Part shown: positions 9,501 to 17,468 of the stretch, piece by piece | Numbering within the stretch: position 1 is the first letter of the stretch | Layout: each line of letters begins with the position of its first letter | From: JAFLUQ01 sp964537995 | GTDB lineage: Bacteria > Bacillota > Clostridia > UMGS1883 | Direction: 5' to 3' | Length of the DNA stretch: 35,779 bases | Assembly: GCA_964537995.1 (NCBI GenBank) | Contig: CAZICW010000013.1 | Span: 1 to 35,779 of the forward strand | The notes under the pieces: model-generated | What the model was told of the DNA's origin: nothing | Databases searched by the model: none | Seen by the model: only the letters and a program-made list of their open reading frames with translations | Made by a program: the position numbers and the translations under genes

Positions 9501-10301
9501 ATTCATCAGCATTGAATTTGCGCTGTCGTATGTCGGAGGCTCGCCGGGACGGAGCCTCGCGTATATCTCGAAAAGCGCCTTTTCCCTACTGTCGGTGGCC
9601 GCGTCCTTGGAAAGGGTTGTAAGAATTTTTTCGTCCTCGCCGAAAAGATCGATTATCTCAGGGTCTGTTGTCAGTCCCAGAGCCTTTATCAGAACCGTAA
9701 CGGGTATTTTGCGGTTGCGGTCGATGCGGACATAAAAAATGTCGTTACTGTCGGTTTCGTACTCCAGCCACGCTCCGCGGTTGGGGATAACCGTCGAATT
9801 TATGAGCTTTTTTCCGTCCTTGTCGAATTTCTGCTCATAATAGATTCCGGGAGAGCGGACAAGCTGAGTTACGATGACGCGCTCCGCACCGTTGATTATG
9901 AAGGTTCCCTGCTCGGTCATGAGAGGGAAATCCCCCATGAAAATTTCCTGTTCCTTAATTTCGCCCGTTTCCTGATTTATCAGTCGTACCTTAACGCGCA
10001 AAGGAGCGGCATAGTTGGTATCGCGTTCCTTGCTTTCGTCAATGCTGTACTTGGGCTGCTCGTCAAGTCTGTAGTCCGTGAATTCGAGAATAAGATTTCC
10101 GCTGTAGTCAGTGATGGGAGAAACATCACGGAACACCTCCTTCAGACCTTCCTTAACGAACCATTCATAGGAGCTTTTCTGAAGGTCGATGAGGTTGGGC
10201 ATTTCCAAAACTTCGTCGATTTTCGCAAAGGACATTCGCTCGTTTTTGCCCAGACGGATGGGTTTGATTCTCTTGGCTTCCTCCAATTTGGTCGGCTTCA
10301 A
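6522..10301 (-). CDS. rpoB: DNA-directed RNA polymerase beta subunit
   Basis: The beta subunit of RNA polymerase, 1259 residues. The rifampicin region is intact and wild-type in appearance (FGSSQLSQFMDQNNPL, then THKRRLSALGPGG), so the residues usually mutated in resistant strains (the Asp of FMDQ, the His of THKRR, the Ser of RRLSA) are the sensitive forms. Other conserved blocks include SPEGPNIGLI and the C-terminal FGGQRFGEMEVWALEA. The end carries an acidic tail of roughly 70 residues. The start is a TTG at 10301, six bases after a GAGGTGA ribosome site; the following sequence matches usual clostridial N-termini. The gene has its own promoter and long leader. No rplJ or rplL lies upstream, where ppk1 is found instead. 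Confidence 0.98.
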   Translation of the reverse strand: MKPTKLEEAKRIKPIRLGKNERMSFAKIDEVLEMPNLIDLQKSSYEWFVKEGLKEVFRDVSPITDYSGNLILEFTDYRLDEQPKYSIDESKERDTNYAAPLRVKVRLINQETGEIKEQEIFMGDFPLMTEQGTFIINGAERVIVTQLVRSPGIYYEQKFDKDGKKLINSTVIPNRGAWLEYETDSNDIFYVRIDRNRKIPVTVLIKALGLTTDPEIIDLFGEDEKILTTLSKDAATDSREKALFEIYARLRPGEPPTYDSANSMLMNLFFDPKRYDLAKVGRYKYNKKLAVTARITGQIAAEDIADPSSGEILVSKGEKITKEIAGKIDAAGINKVKINTGEKDIVVFGNNMVDPVKYAGVSLWDVTHERVCKSVLDEILEEAGGDTDEILRLADERLNELVPRHIIVDDIFASINYCTNLAHGIGNVDDIDHLGNRRLRSVGELLQNQFRIGISRMDRGVRERMSIQELDIVTPQSLINIRPVVAAIKEFFGSSQLSQFMDQNNPLAELTHKRRLSALGPGGLSRERAGFQVRDVHYTHYGRMCPIESPEGPNIGLISSLSTYARINEYGFIEAPYRKVIKGKGVVTDEIEYMTADVEDNYIVAQANEPLESTDEGMRFARAKVSARYRNEIIEVTAGNIDYMDVSPKQVVSVATAMIPFLENDDANRALMGSNMQRQAVPLLKPQSPIIGTGMEYKAAKDSGVVVLAKQNGVVEKVSANEIVIKDKNSERHSYKLLKFMRSNQGTCINQRPIVEAGETVYEGDIIADGPATDNGEIALGRNVLIGFMTWEGYNYEDAVLLNENLVRDDVFTSVHIEKYESESRDTKLGAEEITRDIPNVGDDALKNLDERGIVRIGAEVRPGDILVGKVTPKGETDLTPEERLLRAIFGEKAREVRDTSLHVPHGESGIIVDVKVFTRENNDELPPGVNELVRVYIAQKRKISVGDKMAGRHGNKGVVSRVLPVEDMPFLPDGRPLDLVLNPLGVPSRMNIGQVLEVHLGMAASKLGFKVATPVFDGANERDIMELLEEAGLNRDGKTVLYDGRTGEPFDNPVTVGYMYFLKLHHLVDDKIHARSTGPYSLVTQQPLGGKAQFGGQRFGEMEVWALEAYGAAYLLQEILTVKSDDVVGRVKTYEAIVKGENVPTPGIPESFKVLVKELQALALDVNVLDKDGNVIELNDDDEDEPNYEAYHDEFKQVNDGFGAGYREVDAAEELMRELLENKQEGEESVSDLDSIDEPDESELFAMENEGFDDDEED

Positions 10302-10307
10302 TCAAAA

Positions 10308-10314
10308 TCACCTC
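10308..10314 (-). promoter_or_regulatory. Ribosome binding site fixing the TTG start of rpoB
   Basis: GAGGTGA on the minus strand, six bases before the TTG at 10301. No ATG or GTG start lies at a suitable distance. Confidence 0.75.
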
Positions 10315-10517
10315 AATCTAAAATTGTACGGGACGAGCAACGGTCAATCTCCATCCGCTTTCTCGGTGTAAAATGCACGCAAGGCAGCGCAGGGGACAGA
10401 ATTTTTCCCGATAGCCGCGCCGCTCCATAGAATGTGAAGGGCGCAAAATGTCGATAACTGTTGCGTTTTCCACTGTTATTCGGGTAAACGCCGCTAATTT
10501 AACTTAGCGTGGCGCAG
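10315..10517 (-). other. Long 5' leader of rpoBC
   Basis: About 200 nt of transcribed, non-coding sequence between the promoter and the rpoB ribosome site. Right at its 5' end, CGCTAA (minus-strand sense, 10504-10509) pairs with TTAGCG (10492-10497), and the stem extends with GCG/CGC. Further weak pairings are possible. I recognise no riboswitch or known leader class. A 36-codon ORF (10318-10428) within it has no ribosome site and was not called. Confidence 0.5.
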
Positions 10518-10523
10518 TGTATT

Positions 10524-10552
10524 ATTATACCATAAATTTTAACGACTGTCAA
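10524..10552 (-). promoter_or_regulatory. Consensus sigma-A promoter of rpoBC
   Basis: Perfect -35 TTGACA (10547-10552), 17-bp spacer and perfect -10 TATAAT (10524-10529) on the minus strand, the strongest promoter class in the window. It is 250 bases upstream of rpoB and lies between rpoB and the ppk1 terminator. Confidence 0.9.
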
Positions 10553-10603
10553 TAACTTTTTAGGGAAAATTTACAAAACGTAAAAATATTTTTAAAAATT
10601 ATA

Positions 10604-10624
10604 AGGGCCGCAAAACGCGGCCCT
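10604..10624 (-). terminator. Intrinsic terminator after ppk1
   Basis: The 7-bp GC stem GGGCCGC (10605-10611) with GCGGCCC (10617-10623), extended by one A-T pair, has a 5-base loop. On the minus strand it is followed by TATAATTTTTAAAAATATTTTT. It lies 31 bases after the ppk1 stop and insulates rpoBC from ppk1. Confidence 0.85.
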
Positions 10625-10654
10625 CCCCTTCCTCCGAGGTAATAAACGCTTCCC

Positions 10655-12727
10655 TCAATCTCTTAAGGAAATGCCGGCAGCCCTTGCTTCGGCGCAAAAA
10701 AAATTTTGCGAGTCAACCTCCTCAGCTTCAACGGAACGGGCCGCATACGCATATTCTCCGTCGGGGCGAAGCTCCCGCGCCTTTACGTTGTCTCGAAGCA
10801 TGATGTCGAACATCCGCCGCACCCTTGCCCTCAGTCTGCCGTCACGAAGCGGAACCGCCACCTCGACGCGCTTAACGGTGTTGCGCGTCATGAAATCGGC
10901 GGAGGAAATATAAATTTTCTCCCGTTCGGGAACGCCGAAAATGTATATCCTCGAATGTTCAAGGAATCTTCCGACAATGCTTATCACCCTTATATTTTCG
11001 GTTAAGCCCTCGATTCCGGGAATGAGACAGCATATTCCCCGTACTATCAGTTCGATTTTTACGCCCGCAACGGACGCTTCTATCAGCTTTTCCATGATTT
11101 TTTTGTCTGTGAGAGAGTTCATTTTCGCGCCGATATAGCCCTGTCCGCCGCCGCGCTGCACCGCGATTTCCTCGTCTATCATCGATAATATTTTGTTTTG
11201 CAGACATTTTGGAGCCGCGAGAAGCAGCTTTGTTTCCTCCACAACCTGTCCCATGGAAAGCTCGTTAAACACCTCCAGCGCCTCTCTGCCGACGGCGGCG
11301 TCCGCGGTCATAAGGGAAAGGTCGGTATAGAAACGTGCTGTTTTTTCGTTATAATTTCCCGTGCCTATCTGGGTTATATATTCAATTCCGCCGTCGCCGC
11401 GTCGGGTTATAAGACAGAGCTTGGAATGCACTTTAATGCCGTCAAGTCCGTAAATTATGCGGCAGCCCGCGTCCTCAAGGCGGCGTGACCATTCAATGTT
11501 GTTGCTTTCGTCAAAGCGGGCGCGCAGCTCCACAAGCACCACAACCTCCTTGCCGTTTTCGGCGGCGTCGATTAACGCTTCGACGACCTTGGAATACTTT
11601 GCCACGCGGTAAAGCGTCATTTTTATCGAAACCACATTTTCGTCCCGACAGGCCTCGCGGAGCAAACGGAGAAAGGGCTTCATGCTTTCATAGGGATAGC
11701 TGAGAAGTATATCCCTTTCCCGTATAAGCGAAATCATGGTACGGGCTTCACTGATCTGCGGCGGATCGCACGGCGAAAATTCCTCATAAAACAGCTCCTT
11801 CCTGTTTCTCAGGTCAGCGCATATGTCATAAATAAACGACAAATCAAGCGGTGCGGCCGAAAAATAGGCTTGGCTTTCCTTTAAGCCCAGATACCTGCAT
11901 ATCGTTTTAAGCATACCCCTGTTTATTTCACGGCTGTATTCCATCATTACGGGGCGGAGCTTTGTGCGGCTCTTTATGATTTCGCTCATGGCTTCGCGGT
12001 AGTCTATGTCATAGTCGTACATTGCCTCGTCGGCGTCGATGTCGGCGTTGCGGTTTACTCTTATCAGGGTTTTCCGCCTGACCCTGTAGTGCGTAAAAAC
12101 CCGCGGCGCGAAGTGGAGAATCAGCTCCTCCGCCGGCATATAGCGTATATTTCCGTCCGAAGAAGCGGGCGGAAGCTTAATCAGCCTGTCAAACGCTCCG
12201 CTGCACGGAATAATTCCCAGCTTTTCGTTTGTGTTTTTTGTTTCCAATTCAACGATAGCGTATATTTTTTGATTTTGCAAAAAAGGGAAAGGCTGCCGCT
12301 TGCCAACAATCTGCGGAGAAATCAGCGGCTTTATTTCCCTGACGAAATAGCTTTCAAGGAGTGAAGCGTCCTCGCGGGAAAGCTCGCGGAAATCAATAAG
12401 CTCCGCTCCGCAGCGGCGCAGCTCCTTCATATTACGCAGATACACCCTGTCCCTTTCCCGATTCAGTCGGCGAACGGTTTCAAGCACGGCATTAAGCTGT
12501 TCGGCGCAGCTCATATTTGTTTTATCGTCGTTTTCGTCGCCGGCATTTATTCTGTCAATCAGAGAACCGACGCGCACCATGAAAAACTCGTCCAGATTGG
12601 AAGCGTAAATTGCCGAAAAATTCAGCCTTTCACACAGAGGATTCCGCCTGTCGGCGGCCTCCTCGAGAACACGCCCGTTGAATTTGAGCCATGAAAGCTC
12701 CCTGTTCGCAAAGCATTTCCGAACCAT
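10655..12727 (-). CDS. ppk1: Polyphosphate kinase 1
   Basis: Catalyses reversible transfer of ATP gamma-phosphate to polyphosphate. At 690 residues it has the usual length and all four domains. The N-terminal domain starts with the typical FANRELSWLKFNGRVLEEA. The catalytic C-terminal domains show the phospholipase-D-like His motifs: KVHSKL, holding the histidine expected to be phosphorylated, and LEHSRIYIF. VALRARFDE-like ATP-binding residues are seen in VELRARFDESNNIEW. The start ATG at 12727 follows GGGGCGG. It is a single gene ending in a terminator. The promoter is not clear; upstream sequence has a run of AATAAT repeats. No ppx is visible next to it. Confidence 0.95.
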   Translation of the reverse strand: MVRKCFANRELSWLKFNGRVLEEAADRRNPLCERLNFSAIYASNLDEFFMVRVGSLIDRINAGDENDDKTNMSCAEQLNAVLETVRRLNRERDRVYLRNMKELRRCGAELIDFRELSREDASLLESYFVREIKPLISPQIVGKRQPFPFLQNQKIYAIVELETKNTNEKLGIIPCSGAFDRLIKLPPASSDGNIRYMPAEELILHFAPRVFTHYRVRRKTLIRVNRNADIDADEAMYDYDIDYREAMSEIIKSRTKLRPVMMEYSREINRGMLKTICRYLGLKESQAYFSAAPLDLSFIYDICADLRNRKELFYEEFSPCDPPQISEARTMISLIRERDILLSYPYESMKPFLRLLREACRDENVVSIKMTLYRVAKYSKVVEALIDAAENGKEVVVLVELRARFDESNNIEWSRRLEDAGCRIIYGLDGIKVHSKLCLITRRGDGGIEYITQIGTGNYNEKTARFYTDLSLMTADAAVGREALEVFNELSMGQVVEETKLLLAAPKCLQNKILSMIDEEIAVQRGGGQGYIGAKMNSLTDKKIMEKLIEASVAGVKIELIVRGICCLIPGIEGLTENIRVISIVGRFLEHSRIYIFGVPEREKIYISSADFMTRNTVKRVEVAVPLRDGRLRARVRRMFDIMLRDNVKARELRPDGEYAYAARSVEAEEVDSQNFFCAEARAAGISLRD

Positions 12728-12854
12728 GCAGTCCCGCCCCTTCGCATATCGGGCCTTGCCGCCCGCATTTCCGATGATATTATTTCTTTTGCTAATATTA
12801 TTCCTTTTGCGGCGATTATTATTATTGCGGCGGGGAATACGCTCAAAAATTTCC

Positions 12855-13031
12855 TCAGTCCTCGTCCTCGGGAAATTTTGCGTTCAGGAACCAGAGCGGC
12901 TCAAAGCTTCCCGCGTCGGGACAAGGGTCGGGAAGTTCCTGCGCGGCTTCGGGATTCGGCAAAGGCAGAGGCGGAATCGAATCCATACGAAAAGCATATG
13001 TAATATAACACCAGCATTTTTTGTTTTCCAA
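12855..13031 (-). CDS. Doubtful small proline-rich ORF between tatD and ppk1
   Basis: A possible 58-residue protein. The only start with a ribosome-like site is TTG at 13031, preceded by TGAGGTGA, but that GAGGTG is also the 3' arm of the tatD terminator hairpin. A shorter form could start at ATG 12986 (43 residues: MDSIPPLPLPNPEAAQ and so on), just after a possible promoter (TTGGAA, 18 bp, TATATT). The second half uses codons like neighbouring genes (many NNC and NNG) and ends in an acidic FPEDED tail. No family is recognised. It may be noise in a 347-base gap that is otherwise empty apart from the hairpin and AT-rich sequence before ppk1. Confidence 0.3.
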   Translation of the reverse strand: MENKKCWCYITYAFRMDSIPPLPLPNPEAAQELPDPCPDAGSFEPLWFLNAKFPEDED

Positions 13032-13065
13032 AAAAATCACCTCAGTGCATCATATGCCTGAGGTG
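13030..13065 (-). terminator. Intrinsic terminator of the pyr-metG-tatD run
   Basis: The arms CACCTCAG (minus sense, 13058-13065) and CTGAGGTG (13038-13045) pair perfectly, with a further GCAT/ATGC helix inside. A run of seven T residues follows after one A. It starts 10 bases past the tatD stop. Confidence 0.85.
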
Positions 13066-13074
13066 TCTTTACCG

Positions 13075-13842
13075 TTAATTTATTTTAAAAAATTTTTTCG
13101 CGTTATTTTTTGTTGCTTCGACGACCTCGTCTGTATCCATGCCTTTGATTTCGGCTATTTTTTCGGCAACAAGGCGCACAAGCGAGCTGTCGTTGCGCTT
13201 GCCGCGGTACGGTACGGGAGCAAGATACGGGCTGTCTGTTTCGATGAACAGACGGTCAATCGGAGCATATGCCACCGTATCCACGGTTTTCACGTTGTTT
13301 TTAAAGGTAACCGTCCCTCCGACGGAAAGGTACATTCCCATATCCAACAGGATTTTTGCGGTTTCGCGGCTGCCGCCGAAGCAGTGCATAACGCCCGCTC
13401 TTTCGCCGACGCCCTCGGCCTTCAGAATGTCAAGGCAGTCCTTGCAGGCTTCGCGCTCGTGAACCGCAAAGGGCAGCCGCGTCTCCTTTGCGAGGGCTAT
13501 CTGGCGGGCAAACACGGCGCGCTGAACATCGCGCGGAGAAAAATCATAATGATAGTCCAGTCCGATTTCGCCTATGGCGACAACTCTTTCGTTTTTCGCC
13601 ATACGGCGCAGCTCGTCGGCGTCCGCTTCCGAAAATGACGCCGCGTCGTGGGGATGAACGCCGACGGCGGCGTAAATATACGGATACTTCTCCGCCAGTT
13701 CAATGCTTCTTCGCGAGGACGGAATATCGCAGCTCGCATTTATCACAAGCTCCACGCCCTTTTCGGGCAGGGAAGCGAGCAGCGCGTCCCTGTCTCCGTC
13801 AAAGCGTTCATCGTCGTAATGGGCATGGGTATCGAACAGCAT
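13075..13842 (-). CDS. tatD: TatD-family metal-dependent DNase
   Basis: A 255-residue TIM-barrel hydrolase of the TatD/YcfH family, usual length. Metal-site motifs appear in order: DTHAHYDD at residues 4-11, GEIGLDYHYD in the middle, the HEREA and HCFGGS histidines, and ETDSPYLAP near the end. Members are 3'-5' nucleases acting on DNA or RNA in the cytoplasm. The ATG overlaps the metG stop codon by one base (TGATG), with GAGGTG inside the metG end, so translation is coupled. It is the last gene before the terminator. The metG-tatD order is common in Firmicutes, usually followed by ksgA and rnmV, which are absent here. Confidence 0.95.
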   Translation of the reverse strand: MLFDTHAHYDDERFDGDRDALLASLPEKGVELVINASCDIPSSRRSIELAEKYPYIYAAVGVHPHDAASFSEADADELRRMAKNERVVAIGEIGLDYHYDFSPRDVQRAVFARQIALAKETRLPFAVHEREACKDCLDILKAEGVGERAGVMHCFGGSRETAKILLDMGMYLSVGGTVTFKNNVKTVDTVAYAPIDRLFIETDSPYLAPVPYRGKRNDSSLVRLVAEKIAEIKGMDTDEVVEATKNNAKKFFKIN

Positions 13843-15764
13843 CAGCGCACCTCGCTGCCGAGGGGAATGTCCGAAGCGGGAGTGACAATCGTCAGCGCGT
13901 CGCCCTCGCTCGCGCAGAGAATCATGCCTCGGCTTTCCTCTCCGCAGAGCGTAACGGGCTTAAGGTTTGCCACAACGACCACTCGCTTTCCGACAAGCTC
14001 CTCGGGCTTATAGCGGTCGGCAATTCCGCTTACTACCTGCCGTTTTTCATAGCCCAAATCGAGCTGAAGCTTCAAAAGCTTCTTGGATTTTTTGATTTTT
14101 TCGCACTCCGTGACCTCCGCGACTCTCATTTCGGCGGCGGCAAAGGCGTCTATGCCGATTTCGGGTTTATGCTCCGGTTCGGGAATTTCAACCTCCGGGG
14201 AGGGCAGACTTTCCTCGATTTCCTTAAGTGTTTTTTCAACGTCAAGCCTCGCGAACAGCACAGCCGCTTCGCCGACCCTCGTTCCCGCTTTTGTCGCTCC
14301 GAAGCTTTTTACGGAATCGTAGCTCAATTCCTCCGCGTTTATCTGCGCCGCTATTTTCGCCGAGGTTTCGGGCATATACGATGAAAGCAGCGACGCGATT
14401 ATTCTGATTGTTTCTGTAAGATTATAAAGCACCGTGCCAAGGTACGGCAGCGACGCCTCGTCCTTCGCCAAAATCCAAGGTGTTGTTTCGTCGATATATT
14501 TATTCGCGCGATTCACGACAGCCCAGATTTCGTCAAGGCTGTCGGCAACGTGCAGAGTTTTCATTTTTTCCTCAATTTTGCCGATTGCGCCGACGGCGAC
14601 AGACTTCAGGTCGTCGTCAAACTCGCCCGCGCAGCCGCATTGCGGGATAATTCCGCCGAAATATTTGTTTATCATCGCAACCGTGCGGTTCACAAGATTT
14701 CCGAGGGTATTCGCAAGATTGCTGTTATATCTGCTCAGGAACACGTCATACGTTATATTTCCGTCGCTTGAGAAGGGCATTTCGTGGAGGGAATAATAAC
14801 GCACGGCGTCAACGCCGAAGCGTTTCACCAAATCCTCGGCGTAAATTACGTTTCCGCGCGATTTGCTCATTTTTTCCTCTCCGAACAGCATCCACGGATG
14901 CCCGAACACCTGCTTGGGCAAAGGCTCGCCGAGCGCCATGAGCATAATCGGCCAATATATTGTGTGGAAGCGGAGAATGTCCTTGCCGATTACATGAATG
15001 TCGGCAGGCCAATATTTTTTGTAAAGCTCCCCCTTCTCGTCGGGAGTGTAGCCGAGAGCCGTAATATAGTTTGAAAGCGCGTCAATCCAGACATATATAA
15101 CGTGATCCGGGTCAAAATCAACCGGTATCCCCCACGTAAAGCTCGTGCGCGACACGCAAAGATCCTGCAGCCCCGGCTTTAGGAAATTGTTAATCATTTC
15201 CTTTTTGCGCGACTCCGGCTGAATAAATTCGGGATTTTCCTCAATGTATTTAATCAGTCTGTCCTGATACTTTCCGAGCCTGAGGAAGTATGCCTCCTCT
15301 TTGGTTTTTTTGACCTCACGGCCGCAGTCGGGACACTTGCCGTCCTTCAGCTGAGTTTGCGTCCAGAAGCTTTCGCAGGGCGTACAGTACCAGCCCTCAT
15401 ACTCGCTCTTGTATATATCCCCCTGGTCGTAAAGCCTTTTAAAAATCCGCTGCACGGCTTTTACATGGCTTTCGTCGGTAGTACGGATAAATTTGTCGTA
15501 GCTGATATTCAGCATATCCGCGATTGCGCGGATTTCTCCCGCGATTTTGTCCACGTGCTGCTGGGGAGTTATTCCTGCTTTTTCCGCGATTTCCTGAATT
15601 TTCTGCCCATGCTCGTCCGTACCTGTCAGGAAAAACACATCCTTGCCGATATATCGGTTAAAGCGCGCAATCGCGTCGGTCAAAATTATTTCATACGTAT
15701 TGCCTATGTGCGGAGTTTTCGACGTATAGGCAATCGCTGTGGTTATATAAAATTTTTCCTTCAT
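13842..15764 (-). CDS. metG: Methionyl-tRNA synthetase
   Basis: Charges tRNA-Met with methionine in the cytoplasm. The protein is 640 residues from the ATG at 15764; GAGGA lies seven bases before that codon, and the in-frame TTG at 15770 is too close to it. The class I signature is PHIGN at residues 18-22 and the second ATP motif is KMSKS near residue 300. A zinc knuckle is formed by the cysteines in CTPCES and CPDCG. The C-terminal 110 residues are a tRNA-binding OB-fold domain (AAEMRVAEV, then a GRR-less VVVVANLKPV core), which marks the dimeric Firmicutes form. It lies 20 bases after pyrD and is co-oriented with the whole pyr set, so it is probably transcribed with it. Confidence 0.97.
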   Translation of the reverse strand: MKEKFYITTAIAYTSKTPHIGNTYEIILTDAIARFNRYIGKDVFFLTGTDEHGQKIQEIAEKAGITPQQHVDKIAGEIRAIADMLNISYDKFIRTTDESHVKAVQRIFKRLYDQGDIYKSEYEGWYCTPCESFWTQTQLKDGKCPDCGREVKKTKEEAYFLRLGKYQDRLIKYIEENPEFIQPESRKKEMINNFLKPGLQDLCVSRTSFTWGIPVDFDPDHVIYVWIDALSNYITALGYTPDEKGELYKKYWPADIHVIGKDILRFHTIYWPIMLMALGEPLPKQVFGHPWMLFGEEKMSKSRGNVIYAEDLVKRFGVDAVRYYSLHEMPFSSDGNITYDVFLSRYNSNLANTLGNLVNRTVAMINKYFGGIIPQCGCAGEFDDDLKSVAVGAIGKIEEKMKTLHVADSLDEIWAVVNRANKYIDETTPWILAKDEASLPYLGTVLYNLTETIRIIASLLSSYMPETSAKIAAQINAEELSYDSVKSFGATKAGTRVGEAAVLFARLDVEKTLKEIEESLPSPEVEIPEPEHKPEIGIDAFAAAEMRVAEVTECEKIKKSKKLLKLQLDLGYEKRQVVSGIADRYKPEELVGKRVVVVANLKPVTLCGEESRGMILCASEGDALTIVTPASDIPLGSEVR

Positions 15765-15784
15765 TTCCAAATCCTCGTTCCTGA

Positions 15785-16693
15785 TTAAACTTTTACCGCG
15801 CCTATAAGCTCGTTTACGTCCTCAACGCCGTAGCTGCGCATATAGTCCTTTATGCCGTCCCTGACCTTCAGCGCGGCAAAGGGGTCTGTGAAATTAGCCG
15901 TACCGACCATGACAAGGCTCGCGCCCGCAAGCATAAATTCAACCGCGTCGCTGCCGTTCATAATGCCGCCCATGCCGATTATCGGCAGCTTTACCGCCTT
16001 GGAGCATTCGTAAACCATCCTCACGGCAACGGGCATAACTCCCGGCCCGCTGTAGCCGCCCTTTATGTTCGCAAGCACGGGACGGCGGGTTCTGACGTCG
16101 ATTTTCATGCCCATGAGCGTGTTTATCAGAGAAAGTCCGTCGGCTCCGCCGGCTTCGGCGGCCTTTGCCATTTCGGTTATGTCGGTGACATTGGGGCTGA
16201 GCTTCATGACGAAGGGCTGACCGGCTTCCTTTTTGACCGCTTTCGTCACCCTTTCCACGATTGCCGCGTCCGTTCCGAAGGCCGCTCCGCCCTCCTTTAC
16301 GTTGGGGCAGCTTATGTTCACCTCCAGCATATCGACCTCCGTGTCGCGGAGCTGCCTTGCCATTTCCGCATATTCGTCAATTGTGCTTCCGGCGATATTC
16401 GCAATTATTTTGCAGCGTTTTTCGGCCTTAAGCTTGGGAAGATAATAGCTTTTGAAAACCTCGATTCCCGGATTTTGCAGTCCGACGCTGTTTAACATTC
16501 CGCCGTAGGTTTCGGCAATGCGCACCCCGGCGTTTCCCTCGCGCGGCTTTAGAGTAAGCCCCTTGACGCTTATCCCGCCAAGCTCGGAAATATCATAATA
16601 TTCGTCATATTCAAATCCGAAGCCGTAGGTTCCCGATGCCGCAAGTACGGGATTGTCAAATTCCGTTCCGCAAAAATTTACCTTTAAGTTCAT
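15785..16693 (-). CDS. pyrD: Dihydroorotate dehydrogenase B, catalytic subunit
   Basis: Oxidises dihydroorotate to orotate in pyrimidine synthesis, using FMN, with electrons passed to PyrK and NAD. At 302 residues it matches the class 1B length. The class 1 catalytic base Cys129 is visible in NISCPNVKEGG, the FMN/substrate loops in AASGTYGFG and SPNVTD, and the C-terminal phosphate site in GMGGIMNGSDA. The presence of pyrK directly upstream (13-base gap) confirms the NAD-dependent 1B type rather than the membrane quinone type. Start ATG at 16693. Confidence 0.97.
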   Translation of the reverse strand: MNLKVNFCGTEFDNPVLAASGTYGFGFEYDEYYDISELGGISVKGLTLKPREGNAGVRIAETYGGMLNSVGLQNPGIEVFKSYYLPKLKAEKRCKIIANIAGSTIDEYAEMARQLRDTEVDMLEVNISCPNVKEGGAAFGTDAAIVERVTKAVKKEAGQPFVMKLSPNVTDITEMAKAAEAGGADGLSLINTLMGMKIDVRTRRPVLANIKGGYSGPGVMPVAVRMVYECSKAVKLPIIGMGGIMNGSDAVEFMLAGASLVMVGTANFTDPFAALKVRDGIKDYMRSYGVEDVNELIGAVKV

Positions 16694-16706
16694 GCGTCCG
16701 CCCCTC

Positions 16707-17456
16707 CTAATCGAAAATTATTTCCGAAGCGTCAAACACAGGTCCCTGCGCGCAAACCTGACGGTTGCCCGTCGTCGTTTTGCAAACGCACACAAGGCAG
16801 GCTCCGATGCCGCAGCCCATACGCTCCTCCATTGAGATTTCCGCTTTTTTGCCGTATTTTTCGGCAAGCTCCTTGACGGCCTTAAGCATCGGACGCGGGC
16901 CGCAGGCATAAATTATGCCGCACTCGTCGATTCTTTCCTCGGCAAGGGAAATTGCGAAGCCGTGATAGCCGTAGCTTCCGTCATCGGTAGCAATGTGAAG
17001 ATTCCCCGCGGCGGCAAATTCGTTTTCCATGACAACCATAGCCTTATTTCTGAAGCCGAGGAAAATCTCGGGCTTGTAAAGCGCCTTACAGAGCTTATAC
17101 AGCGGAAATGTACCGATTCCGCCGCCGATTACAAAGGCCTTTCCCGATTCGGGATAAATATTGAAGCCTTGTCCGAGAGGGCCCATGAGGGTCAAAAAAT
17201 CGCCTTCCTCCCTTTCGGAAAGCCACTTCGTGCCTTCGCCCTTGACTTCAAAAATTATACGCGTATTTTCACCGAAGGAATCGCAGACGCTTATAGGACG
17301 GCGCAAAATATTCGCGCCGTTTTCTATGGCAATATGCACGAACTGTCCCGCCCGTGCTTCCTCGGCAAGCCGTCTGTTTTTCAGAATAAATTCAATCTGC
17401 TTGGGCGCAATTTCGCGCTTGCAGATTATTTCGCAGCGCAAATCCTGTTTTTTCAA
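16707..17456 (-). CDS. pyrK: Dihydroorotate dehydrogenase B, electron transfer subunit
   Basis: The iron-sulfur flavoprotein partner of PyrD, 249 residues, passing electrons from FMN to NAD. The ferredoxin-reductase-like FAD domain is seen in LRRPISVCD (residues 51-59), the NAD domain in IGGGIGTFPLYKL (110-122) and CGPRPM. The [2Fe-2S] ligands are Cys215, Cys220, Cys223 and Cys235. All expected motifs are intact. It lies between pyrF and pyrD in the order seen in other Clostridia. Confidence 0.96.
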   Translation of the reverse strand: MKKQDLRCEIICKREIAPKQIEFILKNRRLAEEARAGQFVHIAIENGANILRRPISVCDSFGENTRIIFEVKGEGTKWLSEREEGDFLTLMGPLGQGFNIYPESGKAFVIGGGIGTFPLYKLCKALYKPEIFLGFRNKAMVVMENEFAAAGNLHIATDDGSYGYHGFAISLAEERIDECGIIYACGPRPMLKAVKELAEKYGKKAEISMEERMGCGIGACLVCVCKTTTGNRQVCAQGPVFDASEIIFD

Positions 17457-17468
17457 AATCGCTCCTCC

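Noticed and set aside
10318..10428. 36-codon ORF rich in Arg and Cys in the rpoB leader
   Set aside because: No ribosome binding site and atypical composition; mentioned only as part of the leader.
12622..12846. 74-codon frame overlapping the start of ppk1
   Set aside because: Its second half is out of frame inside ppk1 and its first half comes from AATAAT repeats; no ribosome site supports it.
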